Shown here: in pieces, positions 1 to 6,713 of the stretch | Layout of the letters: the number at the start of each line of letters is the position of its first letter | Numbering within the stretch: position 1 is the stretch's first letter | Source of the DNA: Kitasatospora phosalacinea | Lineage (GTDB): Bacteria > Actinomycetota > Actinomycetes > Streptomycetales > Streptomycetaceae | DNA: 11,910 bases | Direction: 5' to 3' | Assembly (NCBI RefSeq): GCF_000717185.1 | Contig: NZ_JNYE01000147.1 | Span: 1-11,910, forward strand | Notes under the pieces: model-generated | The model's database searches: none | Seen by the model: the letters and a program-made list of their open reading frames with translations, nothing else | Told to the model about the DNA's origin: nothing | Translations under genes and position numbers: made by a program

Positions 1-33
1 GGGACCCTGTGGGAGAGTAGGACGCCGCCGAAC
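1..33 (+). rRNA. rrf: 5S ribosomal RNA, 3' end (partial)
   Basis: The first 33 bases match, as I remember it, the conserved 3' end of Streptomyces 5S rRNA: a GGGACCCTGTGGGAGAGTAG block (the loop E/helix IV side), then GACGCCGCCGAAC, which is the 3' strand of terminal helix I. The rest of the gene (about 85 nt) and the 16S and 23S genes should lie to the left of the window. The exact 3' end is uncertain by one or two bases. A strong terminator begins 10 nt downstream, as expected for the end of an rRNA operon. The RNA is part of the large ribosomal subunit. Confidence 0.92.
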
Positions 34-42
34 AATCATTCA

Positions 43-79
43 GAGAAAGCCCCCTGACGGGATGTCAGGGGGCTTTCTC
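43..79 (+). terminator. Terminator of the rRNA operon
   Basis: A perfect 16-bp inverted repeat (43-58 pairs with 64-79) surrounds a 5-nt loop, GGGAT. The stem reads GAGAAAGCCCCCTGAC. It has no clean U-tract, but its lower stem is A/T-rich on one side (CTTTCTC), and GC-rich actinobacterial terminators often lack poly-U. It lies 10 nt after the 5S end and should stop rRNA transcription before the permease genes. Confidence 0.93.
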
Positions 80-169
80 GCGTTTCCGGGCCGGAGCGGG
101 CGGTTCCGGTTCGGGGGGTGGGCGAACGAGTCCGGTCCGTGATCGTCGGGCGGTTGTTTGGGAGGTGGG

Positions 170-197
170 TTGGAGGCAGACTGCCCGTCATCAGGAT
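170..197 (+). promoter_or_regulatory. Candidate promoter of the permease operon
   Basis: TTGGAG at 170-175 and CAGGAT at 192-197 are separated by 16 bp and resemble the -35 and -10 boxes of HrdB-type promoters (TTGACN / TANNNT; -10 often TAGGAT). The predicted start of transcription, near 204, would fall inside the DasR-like palindrome, so a bound repressor could block initiation. The match is partial, and the assignment leans on its position relative to the operator and the first gene. Confidence 0.4.
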
Positions 198-211
198 TGG
201 TCCAGACCACC
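196..211. promoter_or_regulatory. DasR-responsive element (dre)-like operator
   Basis: The 16-mer ATTGGTCCAGACCACC matches the Streptomyces dre consensus ACTGGTCTAGACCACT at 13 of 16 positions. The 12-bp core TGGTCCAGACCA (198-209) differs from TGGTCTAGACCA at one base. It also differs by one base from the TGGTCCAGACCT repeats I recall from Streptomyces chitinase promoters. The arms TGGTC/GACCA form an inverted repeat around a 2-bp centre. It ends 28 nt before the chosen start codon of the first permease gene. DasR is a GntR-family repressor that releases DNA when bound by glucosamine-6-phosphate. Binding here is inferred from the motif only. Confidence 0.65.
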
Positions 212-239
212 TAGGGATGACGGAAGGACTTCGGGGGAC

Positions 240-3200
240 ATGGGAGCGGACGGTCGGGGGTCACCCGCCGGAGTGCGCCGTGCCGGGCAGCACGGGGTTG
301 TGCTGGGGGCTGCGGCGGTGACGGTGTGGTTGGCCGTGGCGGTGTTGACGGCGTTGACGGCTTTGACGGCGAGTTCGGTGACGCAGGGGATGCGGAGCCG
401 GTTGGTGGAGGATCCGCGGGTGTCCGTCTCCTTGGTGGGGCGGTACGCGGACGGGGCGGACGCGAAGGCGGATGCTCCGGTGCGGGAGGCGTTGCGGCGG
501 GCGTTGCCGGGGGCGTCGGCCCGGGTGGAGGAGGTGCTGCGGGTTTCGGCTCCGTTGGAGGTGCCGTTGCCGGGCGGGGCGGGGGCGGCGGTGGAGTCGG
601 TGGGTGCGGGGATGCCGGTGGCGCCGTTCTCGGTGGCGGATCCGCAGCGGTTCGCGGAGCTGGCGCAGGGGAGTTGGCCGTCGGGGTCGGACCAGGTGGC
701 GTTGTCGGAGGTGGCGGCGCGTCGGTTGGGGGTGTCGGTCGGCGGGACGGTGTCGGTGCTGAAGGTGGCGGAGGTGCTGCCGCTGAAGGTGAGCGGGGTG
801 TACCGGGAGGCGCCGGGGGCGGCTCCGTGGTGGCGGGCGTGGCAGGTGTCGTCGGGGTTGAGTGCCTCGTCGGGGTTGGCGCTGGTGTCGCGGGACCTGC
901 TGCGGACGAGTCCGGTGCTGCGCGAGGACGTGGACGTGCAGTGGACAGCACTGCCGGCGCTGGGGCGGTTGCAGGTTGAGGAGTTGGGGGCGCTGCGGGA
1001 GCAGGTGGAGCGCCTGGTGAAGGGCGATCCGTCCAGAAGGGTGTTCCACGGGGCGGAGCCGCCGGTGCGGGCGTTGCGGGCGGTCAGTGACATTCCGGAG
1101 GCGTTGGACGCGCTGCGGTCGCCGATGATGGTGGCGCGGTCGGGGATGCTGGTGCCGGTGACGATGCTGGGGGTGCTGTCGGCGGTCACGATGGTGCTGA
1201 CGGCTCGTCAACTGACGGAGTTCCGGCGGGCGGAGCTGGTGCTGCTGCTGGCGCGCGGTGCGGGGCGGGCCCGGTTGCTGGGGGGCGCCGCGGTGGAGTG
1301 GTCGGTGTTCATGGTGCCGGCCGCGATCCTGGGGGTGTGGGCGGCGGGGCCGCTGCTGCGGGTGCTGGAGCGGTCGGGATTGCCGGTGGAGGGGGCCGCG
1401 GCGGAGGCGGCCGGTTCTGCGACGTGGGCCGTGGCGGGGACGGCGTTGGTGCTGCACGGGTGTGCGGCGCTGCTGCCGGTGGTGTGGACGGCGGACGGTG
1501 GTGAACGGGAGGCGCCGTCGCGCAGCGGCCGCCGGGTGGTGGTGCAGCGGGCCGGGGCGGACCTGGTGCTGGCTGCGGTGGCGGTGCTGGCGTACCTGCA
1601 ACTGCGGCAGTACGAGGGGTTGTTGAGTCCGGCGTCGAGTGCGGTCGGGTTCGATCCGGTGCTGGTGCTGGCTCCGGTGGTGATGACGGTGGCGGCGGCG
1701 TTGCTGCTGTTGCGGTTGTTGCCGCCGCTGGGGCGGGGGTTGGAGGCGCTGGCGCGGCGCGGGCGGGGGCTGGTGGCGCCGTTGAGCGGTTGGCAGGTGA
1801 GCCGGGGCCGTTCGGGCCAGGGCGCGCCGGTGCTGTTGATGGCGTTGGCGCTGGCGGTGGGGGCGTTGACCACCACGGTGATCGCCGGTGAGCCGCCGAG
1901 CGACCGGGACCGGGCGGCGTTCGAGGTGGGTGCGGACCTGAGGGTGACGGGCGGTGAGCTCCCGCCGGGGGAGCGGTACGGGGCGCTGGCGGGGTTGCCG
2001 GGGGTGGCGGCGGTGACGCCGCTGGTGTCGGAGGTCGGGACGGTGCGCAACACGGGGACGACGGTGCTGGGGGTGGACACGGCTGCGGTGCGGTCGGTGG
2101 CGACGCCGGAGCGGATGGCGTCGGGGGCGTGGACGCACGCGGTTCCGGCGCTGCGTTCGGACCTCGACCGGGGTTCGCTGGCCGAGCAGTTGGGGCGGTT
2201 GGGGGCGGACGTCCCGGTGCACGGGATGGCGCTCCCGGGGCGGCCGTCGTCGCTGGACGTGCAGGTGTCGGTGGCCTCGGCGGCGCCGCTGGGGCGGACC
2301 GGCCCGGTGTGGCTGTCGGTGCAGGTGGAGGACGCGGGCGGGCTGGTGACGACGGTGCAGGGGCGGTTGACGCCGGACGGGGTGTCCCGGACGGTGTCGC
2401 TGCCGCTGGGGTCGGGGGCGCTGCACCACCCGCTGCAGGTGACCCGGTTGTCGTTGCGGAGCACGCCGGTGAAGGGCTTCCCGCGGGCGACGCTGACGTG
2501 GACGGTGTCGGGTGTCGCGGGGGCGTCGCTGCCGCAGGGCGCGCGCTGGACGGACGTCACGCCCGGGTCGTCCGGGAAGGCGGGGCTCGGGTGTCCGGGG
2601 CGTTCGGACGGGGGCCGGCCGGTTCCGGTGAGCCGGGCGGGGGTGTGCGAGGAGTCGCGGCCGGACGGCGGGGTGCTGTCGGCGGTGGTGCGCGGGCCGA
2701 TCTCGGAGATCGGGGTGGAGCAGGGCCCCGGGGCGGAGGCGTTCCGGTTGGGCGCGGGGACGGACACGGTGTCGTTCGGGATGCCGCCCGCGGGTTCGGT
2801 GGCGAAGGTGCTGCCGGTGCCGGCGCTGGTGAACGCGGCGTTCCTGCGGGAGACCGGCTACGCGGTGGGTGACCGGACGCGGCTGGTGGCCGGGGGCGTG
2901 GAGCAGTTCGAGCTGCAGGTCGTCGGGGAGCTGGCCGACCTTCCGGGCGGTCGGGGCCGGGACGTGCCGCAGGCGCTGGTGGACGTGCGGGCGCTGTCGG
3001 CGGCCCGGTCGGAGCTCGGGCTGGACCCGGTGTCGGACGAGGCGTGGCTGCTGGCGGCGGCGTCGAAGGACGGCGGGGTGCGGGCGGAGCAGGCGATCGC
3101 GGCCGATCCCCGGTTGGGCGTGGTGGACGGCGTGCGGGCGCGGGCGGCGGCGTTGGCCGGGGATCCGTTCCGGCACGGGCGGCGCAGTGCGCTGCTGCTG

Positions 3201-3605
3201 TCGCTGGTGCTGTCGCCGGTGTTCGCGGTGGCCGGGTTCACGGTGCACGCGGTGGGGTCGGCGCGGGCCAGGCGGCGGGAGTTCGCGGTGCTGCGGGCGC
3301 TGGGTGTGCGGCGTCGGCAGTTGTCGGGGGTGCTGCGGCTGGAGCAGTTGCTGGTGGTCGGGTTCGCGGTGCTGCTGGGCGGGGCCCTCGGGGTCGTGCT
3401 GGCGGCGGTGGTACTGCCGTTGATCATGGTCGACGGGGGTGGTCTGGCGGTGTTCCCGGCCCTGCGGTTGACGGTGGGCTGGGGGTGGACGGCGGTGGTG
3501 GTGCTGGCGACCGGCCTGGGGGCCGGTGCGGTGGTGCTGGTGCTGTCGCGGATGTTGGCACGGGTCGATCTGGCGCGTGAGCTTCGGGCGGGGGAGAGCG
3601 GATGA
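240..3605 (+). CDS. FtsX/MacB-like ABC transporter permease, first of a pair
   Basis: This is a predicted cytoplasmic-membrane protein of 1121 aa. One N-terminal membrane segment (about 18-45) is followed by a first extracytoplasmic domain (about 46-300). Next come six membrane segments (about 301-549) with a typical FtsX cytoplasmic loop (RRAELVLLLARGAGRARLL), a second large ectodomain (about 550-980), and three C-terminal segments. The last FtsX domain (983-1105) carries RRREFAVLRALGVRRRQL. This two-FtsX, roughly ten-segment layout is known from LolC/MacB-type and actinobacterial ABC permeases, which usually act mechanically or in export rather than import. A strand-rich stretch (about 668-762) sits in ectodomain 2, and the only non-membrane cysteines are C785 and C803. 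I chose ATG 240 because GGAAGGA (222-228) lies 11 nt upstream; the alternative GTG at 165 has a weaker site and would place the operator inside the gene. Substrate unknown. The next gene overlaps it by 4 nt. Confidence 0.88.
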   Translation: MGADGRGSPAGVRRAGQHGVVLGAAAVTVWLAVAVLTALTALTASSVTQGMRSRLVEDPRVSVSLVGRYADGADAKADAPVREALRRALPGASARVEEVLRVSAPLEVPLPGGAGAAVESVGAGMPVAPFSVADPQRFAELAQGSWPSGSDQVALSEVAARRLGVSVGGTVSVLKVAEVLPLKVSGVYREAPGAAPWWRAWQVSSGLSASSGLALVSRDLLRTSPVLREDVDVQWTALPALGRLQVEELGALREQVERLVKGDPSRRVFHGAEPPVRALRAVSDIPEALDALRSPMMVARSGMLVPVTMLGVLSAVTMVLTARQLTEFRRAELVLLLARGAGRARLLGGAAVEWSVFMVPAAILGVWAAGPLLRVLERSGLPVEGAAAEAAGSATWAVAGTALVLHGCAALLPVVWTADGGEREAPSRSGRRVVVQRAGADLVLAAVAVLAYLQLRQYEGLLSPASSAVGFDPVLVLAPVVMTVAAALLLLRLLPPLGRGLEALARRGRGLVAPLSGWQVSRGRSGQGAPVLLMALALAVGALTTTVIAGEPPSDRDRAAFEVGADLRVTGGELPPGERYGALAGLPGVAAVTPLVSEVGTVRNTGTTVLGVDTAAVRSVATPERMASGAWTHAVPALRSDLDRGSLAEQLGRLGADVPVHGMALPGRPSSLDVQVSVASAAPLGRTGPVWLSVQVEDAGGLVTTVQGRLTPDGVSRTVSLPLGSGALHHPLQVTRLSLRSTPVKGFPRATLTWTVSGVAGASLPQGARWTDVTPGSSGKAGLGCPGRSDGGRPVPVSRAGVCEESRPDGGVLSAVVRGPISEIGVEQGPGAEAFRLGAGTDTVSFGMPPAGSVAKVLPVPALVNAAFLRETGYAVGDRTRLVAGGVEQFELQVVGELADLPGGRGRDVPQALVDVRALSAARSELGLDPVSDEAWLLAAASKDGGVRAEQAIAADPRLGVVDGVRARAAALAGDPFRHGRRSALLLSLVLSPVFAVAGFTVHAVGSARARRREFAVLRALGVRRRQLSGVLRLEQLLVVGFAVLLGGALGVVLAAVVLPLIMVDGGGLAVFPALRLTVGWGWTAVVVLATGLGAGAVVLVLSRMLARVDLARELRAGESG

Positions 3606-6556
3606 TCGGGCTGGGCGGGTCGGGGTCGCGCGGGCTGCGGCGGGGCGGGTTCGGCGGTTGGCGGCCGGCCGCGCGCGAGGCCCGGACGGGCTGGTCGGTG
3701 CTGGTGGTGCTGGCGGTGCTGACGGCGGTGCTGGCGGTCGCGGCGCTGTTGTGGCCGCCGCTGTTCGACCGTTCGGCGAACCGGGAGCTGGCCCGCCGGT
3801 TGACGGCGGGTCAGGCGAACGGGCCGCTGATGACGGCGCGCGCCGAGCTGACCGGGCCGGTGGACGTGATGCACGTGTCGACCGCGCCGCAGTTCGACAC
3901 CCTGGACGCGGAGCTGACCAAGGTCGGCGAGGAGATGCGGCAGGCGGCCCGGGGCGAGCTGGCGCGGTCCCTGGTGCGGGTGTCGGGGTGGACGGAGGTC
4001 GAGGGCATGGAGCTGACGGGCGCCGGTGTGCCCATGCCGTTCGGGGGCCCGTCGAGCGTGTCGCTGGTGTACGCCCAGGACGCGGCGGACCGGGTGCGCT
4101 GGGTGGCCGGTCGGGCGCCGGGGCGGCCGGCCGATGCGGAGTCGGCGCCGATCGAACTCGGGCTCTCCGCCGAGTCGTTGGAGAAGCTCGGGGTGTCGGT
4201 GGGCCAGCAGGTGTCGCTGGTCGGGGCGAAGGGGCGCACCGAGGCGGTGGTGGTCGGCGAGTTCGAGCCGCTGGAGGGGGCGGACGACGTGTGGCGCGAG
4301 CTGCCGCTGCTGAACTCGCCGATGGACTCGCCGGTGCTCCACGGGTACGTGCGCTACGGGCAGGCGATGGTGGCCCCGGCCGGGGTGGAGGCGATGGAGG
4401 CGCGCGGGGCGCCGTCCACGGCGGCGGCCTGGGTGTTCTGGCTGGCGGAGCAGCCCGGCGGCGGTGGCGGCACGGCCCGCGGTGCGGCCGAACTGTCGTC
4501 CTCGGCGCGGCTGTTCGGGGGCAGGATCGCGGAGAAGGTGTGCGGCGGGTCGGTCTTCGGCGTGGACGCCGCCTGCCCGGTGGGGCAGCGTCAGGTGGCC
4601 GCGCCGCTGCTGAACCAGCAGCTGTCGCCGCTGGTGGACGCGTTCGCGGCGCAGCGGTCCCGGACGGTCGCGCTGCAGTCGTTCGCGCTGGCGGGCCTGC
4701 TGGCGGTCGGGGTGTCGACGGCGGTGGCCGCGGCCCGGCTCGGGGCGCGGCGCAGGGAGGCGGCGCTGGCGCTGCAGCGGGCCCGCGGTGCGGGTGAGCC
4801 CGCTCTGGCCGCCGTTCGGCTGCTGGAGGCCGTCCCGGCGGCCCTGGTGGGCCTGTTGGCGGGCTGGGCGGTGGCTGTCCGGTGGTCCGACGGGCGGCCG
4901 CTGGGCGCGTGGTGGCCGGCGCTGCTGTCGGCGGGGCTGGTGGCGTGCGCGCCGGCGGTCGCGGTGTGGTGGCAGGGCCGGGAGGTGCGCCGGGCGGGTC
5001 GGGAGCCGGTGCGTCGGCGGGGCCTGAAGCGGGCGCTGGGCCTGTCGGCCCGGCTGGTGGTGGAGGGTGCGGTGCTGCTGCTGGCGGGGGCGGGCGTGCT
5101 GCAGTTGCGGCTGCGCGGCGCGGCTCCGGCGGGCGCCGAGACGGATCCCCAACTTGCTCTGGTGCCGGTGCTGTTGGGCCTGGCGGCGGTGGTGGTGGTG
5201 CTGCGGGTGTACCCGGTGCCGCTGCGCTGGGTGACCCGGTGGGCGCGGCGCCGCCGCGGTGCGGTCGCGCTGGTCGGGCTGGCGCAGGCCGGGCGGCGGT
5301 CGGGGGCGGCGGCGACGGCGCTGCTGGTGCTGGTGCCCGCGCTGGCCTGCGCGGTGTTCGGCGCGCTGGTGTCGGGCACCGTCCGGCAGGGCCGGGCGGA
5401 GAGTGCGCAGTGGCGGGTCGGCGGTGACGCGGTGGTCCTGGGTCCGTCGCAACGTGCGCTGCCGGAGGAGGAGTTGGGGAAGGTGCCGGGTGTCGCGGGG
5501 GTGCTCCGGGTGCGCGGCGGGCAGGCCTCGCTGACCTCCGACGAGGACGGGACGACGGTGAAGGGCGTGGGCCTGGTCGGGGTCGATCCGGCGGCGCTGG
5601 CCCGGTACGAGCCCTCCTCGCCGCTGGTGGCGGCGCTGTCCGGGCCGGAGCTGGCCGAGCGGCCGGCCGCGGGCGCGGAGCTCCCGGCGCTGGCGGACCG
5701 GGCGACGGCCGAGCGGTTCCCGGACGGCTCGTTCACGGCGGACGCGGGCAGCACCGGGTTCCGGGTGCGGATCGTCGGGGTGCTGCCGGACGGTGCGGCC
5801 GCGGACCGGGCGATCGGCCCGGTGGTCGGCGACGTCGGCACGGCGGGCGGGCTGCTGGTGTTCGGCGGCCCGGGGGCGGAGCTGCTGCCCCGGCAGAACG
5901 GGCAGCGCAACGCGGCCGTGCTGTTCGCGGAGCCGGGTCGGCCGGGTTCGGCGGCGGGTGCGGCCGGGATCGACGCGGCGCGGGTGAAGGCCGTGGTGGA
6001 GGGTTCGGCGGCGGCCGCGGGCGCGGGTGGCGGCGGGGCGGCGGGCGGGGCGGTCAGCCGCGGTGCGCCGATCGAGATCCGTTACCTGGACGAGCAGTTG
6101 GAGGTCTCCGGGAGCGACGGCCTGGTGGCGTCGCTGGAGACGGCGTTCCGGGTGTCGGCGGCGGTCGGCCTGCTGCTGGGGCTGGTCGCGGTGGTCCTGG
6201 AGCTGCTGCTGGGTGCGGTGGAGCGCGGGCGGATGCTCGCCCACCTGCGGACGCTGGGGCTCGGCGGCCGGGCCGCGGCGGGGGTCCAACTCGTCCAGCT
6301 GCTCCCGGTGATGGCCGCGGCGGTGGTCGGCGGCACGCTGCTGGGGCTGGCCCTGCCCTGGCTGCTGGGCCCGGCCCTGGAGCTGCGGGTCTTCACCCAG
6401 GGGCCGGGCGCCCCGGCGTTCGCCCCGGACTGGGCGGGCGTCGCGCTGGCGGCGCTGGGCCTGCTGGTGCTGGTGCCGTGCGCGGCGGCGCTGCAGGGGC
6501 TGGCGGGGCGCGGCCGCGTCCCGCAGGTCCTGCGGCTGGGGGAGGGCGCGCAGTAG
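3602..6556 (+). CDS. FtsX/MacB-like ABC transporter permease, second of a pair
   Basis: This is a 984-aa membrane protein with the same plan as the preceding gene. It has a membrane segment at about 29-55, an ectodomain to about 350, and six segments (about 357-590) with the FtsX loop GARRREAALALQRARGAGEP. A second ectodomain (about 595-840) has a low-complexity Gly/Ala run near 802-818, and three C-terminal segments follow (about 848-965). C314 and C325 are its only extracytoplasmic cysteines. The ATG overlaps the upstream TGA as ATGA, and GGGGAGAG (3591-3598) is the ribosome binding site, so translation is probably coupled and the two proteins probably form a heterodimer. No Walker-type ATPase is encoded nearby. 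The sequences diverge enough that the pair is an old duplication. Transported or signalled substrate is unknown. Confidence 0.88.
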   Translation: MIGLGGSGSRGLRRGGFGGWRPAAREARTGWSVLVVLAVLTAVLAVAALLWPPLFDRSANRELARRLTAGQANGPLMTARAELTGPVDVMHVSTAPQFDTLDAELTKVGEEMRQAARGELARSLVRVSGWTEVEGMELTGAGVPMPFGGPSSVSLVYAQDAADRVRWVAGRAPGRPADAESAPIELGLSAESLEKLGVSVGQQVSLVGAKGRTEAVVVGEFEPLEGADDVWRELPLLNSPMDSPVLHGYVRYGQAMVAPAGVEAMEARGAPSTAAAWVFWLAEQPGGGGGTARGAAELSSSARLFGGRIAEKVCGGSVFGVDAACPVGQRQVAAPLLNQQLSPLVDAFAAQRSRTVALQSFALAGLLAVGVSTAVAAARLGARRREAALALQRARGAGEPALAAVRLLEAVPAALVGLLAGWAVAVRWSDGRPLGAWWPALLSAGLVACAPAVAVWWQGREVRRAGREPVRRRGLKRALGLSARLVVEGAVLLLAGAGVLQLRLRGAAPAGAETDPQLALVPVLLGLAAVVVVLRVYPVPLRWVTRWARRRRGAVALVGLAQAGRRSGAAATALLVLVPALACAVFGALVSGTVRQGRAESAQWRVGGDAVVLGPSQRALPEEELGKVPGVAGVLRVRGGQASLTSDEDGTTVKGVGLVGVDPAALARYEPSSPLVAALSGPELAERPAAGAELPALADRATAERFPDGSFTADAGSTGFRVRIVGVLPDGAAADRAIGPVVGDVGTAGGLLVFGGPGAELLPRQNGQRNAAVLFAEPGRPGSAAGAAGIDAARVKAVVEGSAAAAGAGGGGAAGGAVSRGAPIEIRYLDEQLEVSGSDGLVASLETAFRVSAAVGLLLGLVAVVLELLLGAVERGRMLAHLRTLGLGGRAAAGVQLVQLLPVMAAAVVGGTLLGLALPWLLGPALELRVFTQGPGAPAFAPDWAGVALAALGLLVLVPCAAALQGLAGRGRVPQVLRLGEGAQ

Positions 6557-6601
6557 CGGGTGCTCCCGTCAGGACGCGACGGGGTCGTGCGCCGCGGGCG
6601 C

Positions 6602-6629
6602 GCGGCCCCGCCGTGCCGGTCGGGGCCGC
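6602..6629 (+). terminator. Hairpin terminator after the permease pair
   Basis: GCGGCCCCG (6602-6610) and CGGGGCCGC (6621-6629) form a perfect 9-bp stem. The 10-nt loop can add three more inner pairs (CCG with CGG), leaving one bulged base. It begins 46 nt after the permease stop codon and 85 nt before the helicase start. No U-tract follows. It probably separates the permease unit from the helicase gene. Confidence 0.55.
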
Positions 6630-6644
6630 TGCGCGCGCCGGGCC

Positions 6645-6677
6645 GTCGGTCGGGCTGTCGGTCGGGCGGAGTACCTT
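6645..6677 (+). promoter_or_regulatory. Tandem 11-bp repeat and candidate -10 box before the helicase
   Basis: GTCGGTCGGGC occurs twice (6645-6655 and 6657-6667) with a 12-bp period. It is followed by TACCTT at 6672-6677, which fits the TANNNT form of an actinobacterial -10 box, about 36 nt before the helicase start. There is no good -35 at the right spacing. It may be the helicase promoter, but the support is weak. Confidence 0.25.
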
Positions 6678-6713
6678 TCGCGGTGGCGTGTCCCTGATCG
6701 TGTGAGGTGTCCG

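Noticed and set aside
165..239. N-terminal extension of the first permease from GTG 165
   Set aside because: The added residues (WRQTARHQDWSRPPRDDGR) are not signal- or membrane-like and would put the operator and candidate -10 inside the gene. ATG 240 has a usable ribosome binding site.
261..3248. Very long open frame on the minus strand opposite the first permease
   Set aside because: It is Arg/Pro/His/Gln-rich without any recognisable domain, as expected for the antisense frame of a GC-rich gene. The plus-strand frame has coherent membrane segments and FtsX motifs.
2858..6289. Very long open frame on the minus strand opposite the second permease
   Set aside because: It has the same low-complexity Arg/Pro/Gln/His composition, and it spans the junction of two real plus-strand genes.
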